This document shows positions 50,014-59,400 of a DNA stretch of 64,000 nt, piece by piece. Location of the stretch: NCBI RefSeq assembly GCF_034366625.1, contig NZ_JAXMIH010000023.1, positions 310,001 through 374,000 on the forward strand. Reading direction: 5' to 3'. The number at the start of each line of letters is the position of its first letter. Positions within the stretch are counted from its first letter, which is position 1. Below the pieces are notes generated by a model, which was given only the letters and a program-made list of their open reading frames with translations, ran no database searches and was not told the origin of the DNA. This stretch comes from Prosthecobacter sp. GTDB lineage: Bacteria > Verrucomicrobiota > Verrucomicrobiia > Verrucomicrobiales > Verrucomicrobiaceae. The position numbers and the translations under genes are program-made.

Positions 50014-50927
50014 TGAGCCGTCCCCCTTTGGTCCCGCCCCTCAAGTGCCAGGGGATAAAGACGAAACTCGTCTCTGTGATTCAGAAGATCGCCGAGACGC
50101 GGGAATACTCGCGATGGATCGAGCCGTTTTGCGGCTCAGGCGTTGTGGCTCTCAATGTGCAGCCAAAGAAGGCCCTGCTTTGCGATACGAACCGCCACAT
50201 CATCAGCCTCTATCAGGACATCCAGAGAGGAAAGATCACTGCGGCGACGACTAAAGAGTTTCTCACCAGCGAAGGCGAAAAGCTGAAATCTCAAGGTGAG
50301 CCCTACTATTACGAGGTGCGCACAAGGTTCAATGAAGCCCCGACACCGCTTGATTTCCTCTTCTTGAACCGCTCGTGCTTCAACGGCGTCATCCGCTTCA
50401 ATCGAAAGGGTAAATTCAACGTGCCTTACTGCCACAAGCCGGAGCGGTTCGCCCAGGCATACGTCACGAAAATAACCAACCAAGTCCGACAGATTACGGA
50501 GGTGCTGAGATCTGTGGATTGGACTTTTGAGGTCCGTGATTTCCGCGAAACACTCGCGATGGCCGAGGCCGGGGACTTCGTGTATGCCGATCCACCTTAC
50601 GCCGGGCGTCATGTGGACTACTTCAATTCTTGGTCTGACGCCGATGAAGTGGCGCTGGCGGCTGGCCTCGGCTCACTGCCCTGCGACTTCCTGCTCTCCA
50701 CCTGGCATAGTAATGAGTTCCGTACGAACAGCGCGATTGATCTTGTTTGGAGCCGTGCTGATTTCCACATGTTGAAGCGAGAGCACTTTTACCATGTGGG
50801 ATCGTCGGAAAATTTGAGACACCCGATGATTGAGGCACTGATTTCGAATTTTCCGACGATTGAAGAGGCTGCCATTGTTCGTCCTGTCGAGCAGCCAATG
50901 TTGTTTGCATTGGATTCGGCTGCATGA
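50010..50927 (+). CDS. Dam-family DNA adenine-N6 methyltransferase
   Basis: A protein of 305 residues. Motif I is IEPFCGSGVVALNVQP at about 42-57, with the upstream GIKTKLVSVIQKI forming motif X, and motif IV is FVYADPPYAGRHVDYF at about 189. A FNGVIRFNRKGKFNVPYC block follows the pattern of D12-class (Dam, M.EcoRV, M.DpnII) enzymes. It should protect the host by methylating adenine in the restriction site, presumably GATATC. A strong ribosome site GAGGAGG lies ahead of ATG 50010, inside the end of the restriction gene. The order restriction before methylase is workable but demands tight control of expression. Confidence 0.93.
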   Translation: MMSRPPLVPPLKCQGIKTKLVSVIQKIAETREYSRWIEPFCGSGVVALNVQPKKALLCDTNRHIISLYQDIQRGKITAATTKEFLTSEGEKLKSQGEPYYYEVRTRFNEAPTPLDFLFLNRSCFNGVIRFNRKGKFNVPYCHKPERFAQAYVTKITNQVRQITEVLRSVDWTFEVRDFRETLAMAEAGDFVYADPPYAGRHVDYFNSWSDADEVALAAGLGSLPCDFLLSTWHSNEFRTNSAIDLVWSRADFHMLKREHFYHVGSSENLRHPMIEALISNFPTIEEAAIVRPVEQPMLFALDSAA

Positions 50928-50937
50928 GCACGGTGGC

Positions 50938-51339
50938 TTAGTTCCGAATCACCACCAGCGAGGCGGAGGGACAGCCTGAGTGAGCGCCGAGCTGCCCCGG
51001 CTTCAAGGTCAGCAAGACGGTGTGGGTGTCCTGTGCGGTCGCGAGCGATTGCACGCGCACGAGGGCGAAGCGCTGGCCTGTGGGAATAGTGACGGTGCCG
51101 GGGAGTTTTTCGAAGTCTTGATCGGATTGTGCATCGGCACTGAGGTCGCAGGTGACTTCGAGCGGCTACGCTGTGCTGTCGGTGCGTGCGATCTTCCATT
51201 CGCCGGGCTCATTCTGCTTCGCGGGCGCGCAGTGCTACGCGAAGCGTTGCTGGCGGGTGCAGACGAGCGGGTGAGCCGTTGTTTGCGCGTCAGGAAGAAG
51301 CCGTTGCAATGCCGGTTGAATCGTGTGGCGGTTGCTCAT
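50938..51339 (-). pseudogene. Decayed gene with Calx-beta-like C-terminus
   Basis: On the minus strand an ATG at 51339, overlapping the stop of the ThuA gene, begins a frame with two internal TAG codons (51235-51237 and 51166-51168) and a final TAA at 50938-50940. The last part reads CDLSADAQSDQDFEKLPGTV, TIPTGQRFALVRVQSLA and HTVLLTLKPGQ, which follows the Calx-beta pattern (D-Y/F-x-x-L-x-G-T-V-T-I-P-x-G ... V-x-V). The overlap suggests a former gene translated with ThuA. It may be a true remnant or carry frameshifts I cannot resolve. Nothing else is seen between 50928 and 51335. Confidence 0.5.
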
Positions 51340-52067
51340 GGCGTCTCGCCAGCGGCCCAGCGCAACGCTTCGAGCATGTGACGGCGGCCGAAGCCGGTGT
51401 TCAACACGCGGGCATCGTGGCCGATGGCGGTGTAGAAAAACCGGCCTCCCTCCGTCTCGCGCGTCCATGCGGCGGGGTGATCCGCGCCCATCGGCTTCAC
51501 TCCCATCTGCTGGAATTTCTCCCGCACGGGCTCGAAGGTGGATTCGTCCAGTCGCATGAGGACTTTGACTCCAGGCTGGCCGGTCACGGCCCGGTCGTAG
51601 CAGAGCCACTCCTCGGTGATCCAGACCTCCGGTGCAAAGGGCTTCACGGCGGGATGGCTGGCGTTGTCGGGATCAATGATCAGGCGCGCGTGGGTGCGCA
51701 GCGAATCGGCGGCAAAGTCGCAGCCGACCAGCCGGCCATACCAATCCCATGCCTGATGGTGAACCGCCGCCGCGTGAACCGCCACGATGCCGTTGCCCTG
51801 CCGAAACCAAGTGACGAGATCGGCCTTCTGCGTGTCGGTGAGGTCTTGTCCAAAGTTGGTCGTGCTGTTGAGCACGAGCACTTGATAGCGCATCAGGTCA
51901 TCAAGGTTGAACTTCTCCGGGTCGTCCGTCTGATCAATGTTCACTCCAATGTCCCAGCCAAAATGAAGGAACCAATGATTGGTGGCCGAGACGGTGGGAT
52001 GCACATACCACGACGCCTTGCTGAACACCAAGACGTTCTCCAAGTGGCGGCTTGCGGAAATGCTCAT
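51336..52067 (-). CDS. ThuA-like domain protein
   Basis: A protein of 243 residues from ATG 52067 (MSISASRHLENVLVFSKASW); the frame is open to 52112. The ThuA (trehalose utilisation-like, glutamine amidotransferase-related) fold is seen in VLVFSKASWYVHPTVSATNH, YQVLVLNSTTNFG, VTWFRQGNGIVAVHAAAVHH and RFFYTAIGHDARVL near the C-terminus. ThuA-domain proteins are abundant in Planctomycetes and Verrucomicrobia near sugar catabolism genes. No signal peptide is visible. It is the gene upstream of the decayed Calx-beta-like remnant. Confidence 0.88.
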   Translation of the reverse strand: MSISASRHLENVLVFSKASWYVHPTVSATNHWFLHFGWDIGVNIDQTDDPEKFNLDDLMRYQVLVLNSTTNFGQDLTDTQKADLVTWFRQGNGIVAVHAAAVHHQAWDWYGRLVGCDFAADSLRTHARLIIDPDNASHPAVKPFAPEVWITEEWLCYDRAVTGQPGVKVLMRLDESTFEPVREKFQQMGVKPMGADHPAAWTRETEGGRFFYTAIGHDARVLNTGFGRRHMLEALRWAAGETP

Positions 52068-52310
52068 GACTTTATGCTGACGGCGGGATCGGGCGGAGTC
52101 AAGATCCGGCAAGCATCACTGATTCTGTCAGGTGTGAATCCTGGGGATCGTCACGGTGCTTTTTGGATTGCCTGAGCAGGGCGTGGGAGGGTAAAACGAG
52201 AGTTGTGAAGCAGCACGCCCGTGCTTTTCCCATCTGTGTGTCGCCTAGCCAATGGGTGACAGGCCCCGGCAGATGGCAGCGATCATCCATGTTGGGCGGC
52301 TGGAGAGCGT

Positions 52311-52922
52311 ATGCGTTTTATCAACGGTCCCATTCCTGAGAGCCGAACGTTTGACCCGGTGACGGCGGGTTGGACGCCACTGCGCACGCCCGATGCGCGC
52401 CGTTTCGTGGTGGTGGCTCTTCTATGCACGGTTCCATTCTTGCTGGCGGCAACGGGGTTCTTTCTGGACGAGGGACCGGCCTGGCGCGCGCTGTTTCGGC
52501 GGCAGCCTTGGAGTCTGCCGGGTTTCCTGATGCTGCTGGCGGCCTTGGTGCCGGTGCATGAGTTGATTCACGCGCTGGCGTATGGATGCGGGCTGCGCTC
52601 ACCGAACCTGGTGGTGGGCTTCTGGCGGCAGCGCGGCATTCCCTATGTGCTGTGTGACGAGCCGCTGCCGCGTCGGCGTGTGCTGTGGATGCTGGCGGCT
52701 CCTTTCTGTGGGCTGACTCTGCTGCCGCTGCTGGCGGTGCCGTGGCTGTCGGGGGCATGGCTCTCCGGCGTGTTGTTTTTCAGCTTGTTGCACGCGGCGC
52801 TGTGTGTGGGCGACGCGGCGGCGTGTCTGCGGCTGCTGCGGCAAGCACCTGCGGATGCCCGCATTCACAACCAGGGGTGGCAAACCTACTGGGCGGTGCC
52901 CAAGGATGTGAATGCAAACTGA
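52311..52922 (+). CDS. DUF3267-type membrane zincin peptidase
   Basis: A protein of 203 residues with about four TM helices. The zinc-binding HExxH appears as LVPVHELIHALAYG at about residue 83, inside a membrane region, as in DUF3267 putative zincin peptidases related to site-2-type proteases. A later YVLCDEPLPRRRVLWMLAAP is typical of the family. Helix boundaries: about 33-52, 70-92, 122-145 and 148-170. The substrate is unknown; it may be a membrane-embedded protease of another protein. It lies 243 bases from the ThuA start; the gap holds no gene. Confidence 0.85.
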   Translation: MRFINGPIPESRTFDPVTAGWTPLRTPDARRFVVVALLCTVPFLLAATGFFLDEGPAWRALFRRQPWSLPGFLMLLAALVPVHELIHALAYGCGLRSPNLVVGFWRQRGIPYVLCDEPLPRRRVLWMLAAPFCGLTLLPLLAVPWLSGAWLSGVLFFSLLHAALCVGDAAACLRLLRQAPADARIHNQGWQTYWAVPKDVNAN

Positions 52923-53005
52923 TGATGCACCTCGGCGGAAGTGGCGAGGATTTTGTGGTGGCTGTTTTTCAAGCGGGCCGGTAGGATGAATGGAAATCGG
53001 ACTCC

Positions 53006-53977
53006 ATGAATGCCAACCTCAATCGTCGGGATTTCGCGTGGCGAACATCGTCGGGTGTTTGCGGTCTGCTGGCCGGTGCGCTCGGCGGCAGCGGACAGTC
53101 GGCGGAGCCTGAGCATGATCCGAAAGAGAAGCGGCTCGTGCTGCTGGGGCTCAATGCGCTGGCGAGGGCGCACGAGCTGAATTATTTCTCCGACGGGCAT
53201 CGCGGGGCGAGCTTGGTCTCCGCTCATCTGATGTGTGTGGAGAATGGTCTGGATGAGCAGGCGACGGCGCGGATTGCTCAACTGTTTGATCTGAACTGGG
53301 CGTCGAAGCCGCTGTGCCAGCCGTTTCCCGAGGCTGAGCCTGACCCCGAGCAGGTCAAGAAGATCGGTCAGGCGCTGGCGGAGGGTGGCGGGGTGCTGCG
53401 CGAGGTGGGCCACAATGCGATCATGGCAATGCTGGCAATCAAGGGCTTCCGTCTCCTGCCAAGCGCGGCGACGCCGGAGAGAATCGACGGCGTGTGCAAA
53501 TTGATCCGGTCCTTCAAACCCCGGACTGATGTGGTGCCGGACACGGACGTTGATCCGCCGCCGTTCAACGATGCGGCGGCGGCCTCGACGTTCATCCTGC
53601 GTGAGGCCAGCGCATCGGTGGACCGGTTCATCGGATTTGGGCAGGGATTTGCCGGACACATGCTGACCTTCGGCCAGGCGCTGGTTGAACTGGCAGCAAT
53701 GGGCGATGTGGAATGGGCTGAGAGCTGTCGCACCGCCTTCCGCCAATACGTGACCGTCACCCGTCGTGGGCCCGACAAGGATGCGAGACGCATTCCCGAT
53801 CACAATCCAAATCCACTGCGGCCCAACAGTGCCGAGTACTGGAAGAAGCGCGGCGACCATGCGGTGGACATCGGCCATGCGTTCAAATACCCCTACAGCT
53901 ACTACGACCTGCTGCGGAACGTCGATGACCCGGCGTTGAAGCGCGAGTGGGAGGAAAAGGCGTATCACCTGTTTTAG
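53006..53977 (+). CDS. Exported protein of unknown function with Tat-like leader
   Basis: A protein of 323 residues. The N-terminus MNANLNRRDFAWRTSSGVCG has a twin-arginine NRRDF motif followed by a hydrophobic stretch, fitting a Tat signal common in PVC bacteria. The mature part is mostly helical with conserved-looking motifs (YFSDGHRGASLVSAHLMCVE, LREVGHNAIMAMLAIKGFRL, FGQGFAGHMLTFGQALVELA, HAFKYPYSYYDLLRNV). His residues in HRGA, GHN and GH could bind metal. I do not recognise a family. A hairpin at 54043-54064 lies after it. Confidence 0.75.
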   Translation: MNANLNRRDFAWRTSSGVCGLLAGALGGSGQSAEPEHDPKEKRLVLLGLNALARAHELNYFSDGHRGASLVSAHLMCVENGLDEQATARIAQLFDLNWASKPLCQPFPEAEPDPEQVKKIGQALAEGGGVLREVGHNAIMAMLAIKGFRLLPSAATPERIDGVCKLIRSFKPRTDVVPDTDVDPPPFNDAAAASTFILREASASVDRFIGFGQGFAGHMLTFGQALVELAAMGDVEWAESCRTAFRQYVTVTRRGPDKDARRIPDHNPNPLRPNSAEYWKKRGDHAVDIGHAFKYPYSYYDLLRNVDDPALKREWEEKAYHLF

Positions 53978-54042
53978 GGGGCGATGCGGTAAGGCGGATG
54001 ATCCTTCGTTCGCCGCTGATGGTTTTCTGGCGTGCGGACGAC

Positions 54043-54064
54043 GGCGCTTGGCGGACCAAGCGCC
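54043..54064. terminator. Bidirectional hairpin between convergent genes
   Basis: A perfect nine-base stem (GGCGCTTGG with CCAAGCGCC) around a CGGA tetraloop lies 66 bases after the stop at 53977 and 12 bases after the stop of the amidase gene at 54077. No long U-run follows, but the position suggests terminator function for both genes. Confidence 0.55.
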
Positions 54065-54076
54065 CTACCTTTCCTG

Positions 54077-55474
54077 TCAGCGGCTGGCTTCGATCAGACG
54101 GCCGGTCGCGAGAAGTTCCGCCTCGCTCAAGGGCGGGCCGATGAGTTGCAGGCTGGTGACGGGAACGCGTCCACGAGGCAGGGGAACCGGAAGAGCCAGT
54201 GCGGGATTGCCGGCAAAATTGACCGCGACGGTGTTTTGGAGATTCAGCATCTTGGCTTCGAAGAGATCAATGCCCAGCAGCCGCAGGCCGGTGGCGGGAA
54301 CGTCTGAGAGAACCTTTAGCGGATTTAACGCATTGATGTTTTGAAGGTTTGCGATTTCGGCCTCCGCTCTCAAGAGGTCCACTCGCAGCGTGGGCGGCAT
54401 CGGCGGCGGAGGCGCCTGCAGCGTCGGCAGCGCGATGAAATCGACCTGCTTGAACACCTGGCGCAGCGTGCGCCGCCAGTCGGCCTGCCGCGCCAGTGCC
54501 GCGTGATACTGCGTGCTGTAAGCGACGCCGCCGACGAAGATGATGGAGCGGGTGCGGGCGCTGACACCGAGTTTGGCGCTGAACTGGCGGTCACTGATCC
54601 AGGCGCCCGCAGCGGCGATGGTGGTGCCGTCCTTGTGGGCCTGTTCCCACTTCACGCGCAAGGCATCCTCGAGGATGATCACTTCGAATCCAGCGCGAGC
54701 GAGCGCGTCATCCACCGCCTGGTCGATCTTGGGGTCCGTGCCGCGAAGGACGAGCCGCCCGATCTTGATGGCTTTGGCCGCGGGCCGGTTTTTGACGGCG
54801 GCGGCATAGCGTGCGGCAAAGCCACGCTGCAAGAGGTCCATGCCACGCGCCACGCCTGCAACATCCAGCGCCAGTGGTCCGACGGTGTCGAGGTGTTGCG
54901 GAGAGATGGGAAACACGCCCTTGAGAGACACGAGTCCGAAGGTCGTCTTCAAACCCACAACGCCACAGCAGGCGGCGGGGACGCGGACGGAGCCGCCCGT
55001 GTCCGTGCCAAAGGCAATGTCGGCCTTCCCGGCGGCGACGGCGCAGGCCGAGCCACACGATGAACCACCTGGAACGTACTTCCGCCAACTGTTGAAGGGG
55101 TTGGCAGGAGTACCGAAGTAGTCATTGATGCCCGAGGGAGCGACGGCAAACTCGCTGAGGTTCACTTTCCCCACGATGTGCACACCGCGTTGCCGCGCGA
55201 TGGCGAGGCAGGCGGCATCGCGGGCCGCAGGCGGGCTGTTCCTGGCAAGATGTTCGGAACCAGCCGTGGTGACGACTCCACGCATGTCGATGTTGTCCTT
55301 GATGGCGAGTTTCAATCGCTGGCTGTTCCTGGGAGGCGGCCAGTAAGCAATGAAGGTGTGATCGCGCGAGGAGCCTGCGGGTCGTTTGGGCGGAACCACG
55401 CAGCCGCTGGAGCAAACAATCAGTCCAAGCGCCAGCAAGAGCCAGGAGGCAAGGGCATGAAGTGGCTTGAGCAT
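54077..55474 (-). CDS. Amidase-signature family protein, probable lipoprotein
   Basis: A protein of 465 residues from ATG 55474 (MLKPLHALASWLLLALGLIV). A lipobox-like CSSGC near residue 27 suggests a lipoprotein; an alternative ATG at 55489 adds five residues. The amidase catalytic triad is present: Lys in KLAIKDNIDM, the Ser-rich loop PGGSSCGSACAVAAG and the second Ser in GTDTGGSVRVPAACC. Downstream motifs VGLKTTFGLVSLKGVFPISP and LDTVGPLALDVAGVA also match. Amidases of this class hydrolyse amide or peptide-like bonds. The substrate is unknown. The gene is leftward with the OmpA gene upstream. Confidence 0.9.
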   Translation of the reverse strand: MLKPLHALASWLLLALGLIVCSSGCVVPPKRPAGSSRDHTFIAYWPPPRNSQRLKLAIKDNIDMRGVVTTAGSEHLARNSPPAARDAACLAIARQRGVHIVGKVNLSEFAVAPSGINDYFGTPANPFNSWRKYVPGGSSCGSACAVAAGKADIAFGTDTGGSVRVPAACCGVVGLKTTFGLVSLKGVFPISPQHLDTVGPLALDVAGVARGMDLLQRGFAARYAAAVKNRPAAKAIKIGRLVLRGTDPKIDQAVDDALARAGFEVIILEDALRVKWEQAHKDGTTIAAAGAWISDRQFSAKLGVSARTRSIIFVGGVAYSTQYHAALARQADWRRTLRQVFKQVDFIALPTLQAPPPPMPPTLRVDLLRAEAEIANLQNINALNPLKVLSDVPATGLRLLGIDLFEAKMLNLQNTVAVNFAGNPALALPVPLPRGRVPVTSLQLIGPPLSEAELLATGRLIEASR

Positions 55475-55601
55475 GATGACAATAGACATTCAAACAGCGG
55501 CATGTCGATGAGATCGGAGGTGAGGATCAAGATGACGCATGAACGGGCCAGGAGGCGATCCATGACAGCAGGTGCCGGATGAGTTTTGGCGCACCCTCAG
55601 G

Positions 55602-55633
55602 AAGTGCGACGGAGACGCCTGCCCGTCGCACTT
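55602..55633. terminator. Strong hairpin between the OmpA-type and amidase genes
   Basis: An 11-base stem (AAGTGCGACGG at 55602-55612 with CCGTCGCACTT at 55623-55633) encloses a ten-base loop. A T-run follows on the plus strand (TTTTTATT) but both neighbouring genes are leftward. It may terminate antisense transcription or act in both directions. The 237-base gap holds no gene. Confidence 0.6.
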
Positions 55634-55726
55634 TTTATTCTCGAGTGTTGGGTTCGTCGAGATGAAGCAGGACACGGGGCGGTGGACTGCCAGACTCGGC
55701 GACGCTGGGATCGTGTTCGGTGAGGC

Positions 55727-56347
55727 TTATTTCTCCACGGTGATCTGCACCCGGCGGTTTTGCTGACGGCCTTCGGGGCTGTCACTGCCGTCGGTATTGG
55801 TGTTGGGGGCGACGGGGCGGGTTTCGCCAAAGCCCTGGGTGGAGATCATTTTCTCCGGCACGCTTTTCTTTTTCACCAGCCATGTTTTGACGGCGTCGGC
55901 ACGCCGCTGGGACATGTCGAGATTGACCTTGTCGCCGCCTTTCGAGTCGGTGTGACCTTCCACGGTCACTTTGCCCTCCGGAAACTCGCCGAGGACGATG
56001 GCGACTTTTTCGAGCAGCCTTTCGGCATCCGGACGGACCACGGCCTTGTCGAAGTCGAAGAGCACGTCGCCCTCGAGTTTCATGGTCACCGAGGTGGCGG
56101 TTTCCTCCACCTGAAGGGCTCGGCGTGCGGTGGCCACTTCCAGCATCTTGCGCTCCAAGACGAGCTGCTGCTGCTCCAGATCGAGCTGCTTTTTATGCAG
56201 CTCCAATTTTTGCTCCTGAAGGTCGAGCCGCTTGCGTTCAAGCGAAGATGGCGAGACGACGGTCTCTTGTGCAAATGCCGCCATCGTGAGGAGTTGCACG
56301 GCCATCAGACAGAACAGCCGTTGGTTGATTGGAATGAGTGTTTTCAT
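55727..56347 (-). CDS. OmpA-family peptidoglycan-binding protein
   Basis: A protein of 206 residues from ATG 56347 (MKTLIPINQRLFCLMAVQLL). A signal peptide is followed by a heptad-like coiled coil at about 35-80 (LERKRLDLQEQKLELHKKQL), then the OmpA C-terminal domain from about 90: VLFDFDKAVVRPDAERLLEK, VTVEGHTDSKGGDKVN, SQRRADAVKTWLV and GFGETRPVAPNTNTDG, ending NRRVQITV. The domain binds peptidoglycan, so the protein probably links the outer membrane or a partner to the wall. The frame is open to 56383, but the ATG used here fits the signal peptide. Confidence 0.92.
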   Translation of the reverse strand: MKTLIPINQRLFCLMAVQLLTMAAFAQETVVSPSSLERKRLDLQEQKLELHKKQLDLEQQQLVLERKMLEVATARRALQVEETATSVTMKLEGDVLFDFDKAVVRPDAERLLEKVAIVLGEFPEGKVTVEGHTDSKGGDKVNLDMSQRRADAVKTWLVKKKSVPEKMISTQGFGETRPVAPNTNTDGSDSPEGRQQNRRVQITVEK

Positions 56348-56441
56348 AACAATATGAACGTGGCTCACACTCCGCCGGTTCACGCGTCAGCATCAAACGT
56401 CCGGCATCTTTCCCGCCGTGGTGATCGTAGGCCGTTGCGGC

Positions 56442-59400
56442 TTACCACGGTGCGCCTTGATTCAGCATCAACGATGTTTCGCGAATGAGGAAGAGGCCTT
56501 GGAAGGCGTTTTGCAATGGTGCGGCGGAGGGTTCGCCGGTTTGTGACTGCCAGGACGGCGGTGTGGTGCTGTTGTCGAGGTAGTAGCTGGTGTAGCCGCT
56601 TGATTCAGGTGCGGTGTCGCCATTCCAGAGGCGGAGGCGGTCGGCGGTTTCGGGTGCGGCGCCGGAACGGAGGCCGGTGACGGGGGCTGCGAGTGATGTG
56701 GGCCAGCCGGGGGCGATCAACTGGGTGCCGGTGGTGAGCGCAGTGGTGAAGCTGTTGGGGCGGACTTCGCCGGTGAAGGTGAGGACGGTGCCGGAGCCGC
56801 GAACCTGGACGAGCACGGCCTCGTGCGCGGCGAACGGACGCGAGTTCATGCTGAGAACGTTTTTGAGCCAGGCATCACCGCTGTGGGTGAGTGTGGTGAA
56901 GTTGTTCGTGGCATTGTCAAAGAAGAGGACGCGATCTTCGGCGGTGAAGACGGCAGGAGCGAGGAGTTCGCCGAGGGTGTGATGCGGACGGACGATGATG
57001 CGGGCGTTGGTGAGGGCGGCGAAGGATGGTGCAGCATCATGCAGCACGAGGGTGTTGCCGGAGCTGGCGGCGGCGTCGATTTCGAAGCGTTGTCCGGCGA
57101 GCGTGCCATCGATGACTTCGAGATAATGCGAGCCGGAGGGCAGGGTGGGGATATAGGGCAGCACGATCTCGTTGGCGCTGACAGAGCTGACGCGGCCAGT
57201 GAAGACGGCGAGCTTGAGCAGCGGCATGCTGAAGGTGCGCGTGCCGCTGGCGAAGGACTGACGGCTCCAGGCATGAGTGTTGGAGGCAACGGCGGCCTCG
57301 GGCACGCCATCGCGGTTGGCATCGAGTTCGATCTTGAGGCGGATAAAGCCGGTGTCGAGGCCCTTGAAGACGAGGAGTTTTTCGAGATTGGCGTACTGGC
57401 GGGTGAGGGTGTCGTCGCCGTTGAAGGTGGTGGTGGCGGCGATGGAAACGCGTTTCCATGCGGCGGGATCAGCGGCCTGGGTGAGATCGGTGAGCGATTC
57501 GAGTTTGATGATGATGTCATCACGCGTGGCGATGGGCTGGGTGAGCAGGGCGATGATGCTGCCGGCGCTGTCTTGTGTGAGTGTGAAGCGGTTGGGCTGA
57601 AGCGCATTGACCGGATCGGTGCCGAGGGCGTATTCGAGCAGGTTGGCGAGCCCGTCTTCGTCAGGATCATCCGTGGCACCGCCGAGGGCGCTGTCTTGAG
57701 CCCATGTGGCGAAGGTCGTCGCGCCGGGCAGCACCGTGGCGGTGAAGCCGTCGGTGACGATGTAACGTCTGGCGCGCTCGCCTGCGGCGAAACCGCTGCC
57801 AGCAGGAGCGACGACACCGAGATCGCGGGTGAGATCGACGCGTGCATCGATGTCATCATCGAGGGAACCCTCACCGCCCGACTCGGCGGCACCGACGGGG
57901 CACAGGCCGGGACGCAATGTGAAGACCGCAGTGCTGGCCCCATTGACGGCGGGGTCATTGTTGAAGACGAGATCCTGTCCGGCATCGTCATCGCCCGCGA
58001 CGACGGCGGACATCGGCTGGAGTCCTTCCAAGGGCATGCCGGTGACGAACTGCGAGGCGGGGATGTGCAGGAAGTAACTGCCTGGATTCAAATCTTCGAG
58101 GTAGTAGCGTCCCTTGCAACTGCAGCCGGAGGAACCGACGCTGACAGGCTCATCCACGCCCGGAGTGGCACCTTGGGCGTAGAGTTCGACGAAGATGTTG
58201 CCGAGGCTTTCACCTTCGTTGCGGACGCCGTCGCCGTTGATGTCGAGGAAGATGAAGTTTCCGACGGCCACGCTGGACCAGAGACCGAAGTCGAGGGTCA
58301 GGTTGGTGTCCGTGTCGGTGTCGCCATCGGTGATGGATTCAGCCGCGCCGGTGAGGGTGATCACCGGACTGAACAAGGCGGTGCCGGAGCCGCCGGGCTG
58401 CGCGCCGTCGTTGTTGTTGTCGATGTCATCGTCGGTGGTGGCGGCAGTGCCGCCGGTCAGGGTGTAATCGGCCGGCGGGGTGACTTTGACGTAGTATTTG
58501 CCAGGCGGAACACTGGTGAAGAGGTAGGTGCCAGAGGCTGGCGTGAGAATGTCGCCTCCCGTCTGGAGGTCCGCAGCGGTGCCGGTGCCGCCGATGGCGT
58601 TATCATCGCCGGTGGCAAAGAGCTGCACGAGCGCGCCTTCGAGGCCGGGTTCGCCTGTGTCCTTAACGCCATTGTTGTTGGAGTCCTCGAAGACGAGATT
58701 GCCGAGCGAGAGCGTGCGCACGACCAGGATGTAATCGAGCGTTGAGAAGCAGCCGTAAGCATCCGTGGCACGGATGGTGAAGGCGAAGGAACCGGTGACG
58801 GAAGGCACGCCGGCGATGATGCCGGTGCTGGAGAGGGAGAGGCCGGTGGGCAGAGCGCCGGTTTGCAAGAAATAGGAATAGGGGGCGGTGCCGTTGGAGG
58901 TGGTGAGGGTTTGGTTATAGGCACCGCCGAGATAGGCGGCGGGCAGTGTGGAAGGCACCAAGGTGAGCACCGGGCAGGCAGGTGTGAGCGTGTAGTTGCG
59001 CGTGCCGGAGCAACCGTGCGCGTCCGTGGCGCGGAGGGTGAAGGTGGCGGTGTTCGAAGTTGTGGGCGTGCCACTGATCACGCCTGTGCCCGGATTGAGA
59101 GTCAATCCAACAGGCAGGCTGCCGCTGCTGACGGCAAAGGTGTATGGCGTGATACTGCCGCTGGCGCTCACGGTCTGGCTGTAGGCCGTGCCCACCGTGC
59201 TGCTGGCCAGGCCGGCCGGACTGAGAGTGATCACCGGGCAGATTTGCAGGCTGATCGTCTGCGTGCCTTGGCATCCATAGGTGTCAGTGACACGCACGGT
59301 GATGCTCGTGGCGGGATTGGCTGCTGCGCTGGGTGTGCCGGAGATGATGCCGGAGCCGGCATTCAGGCTCAGGCCGGCCGGCAGGGCTCCGCTGATGACG

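Noticed and set aside
56823..58745. Plus-strand open frame of 640 codons
   Set aside because: It mirrors the C-terminal region of the giant surface protein, and its composition (Gly/Glu/Asp/Val-rich) is typical of an antisense shadow.
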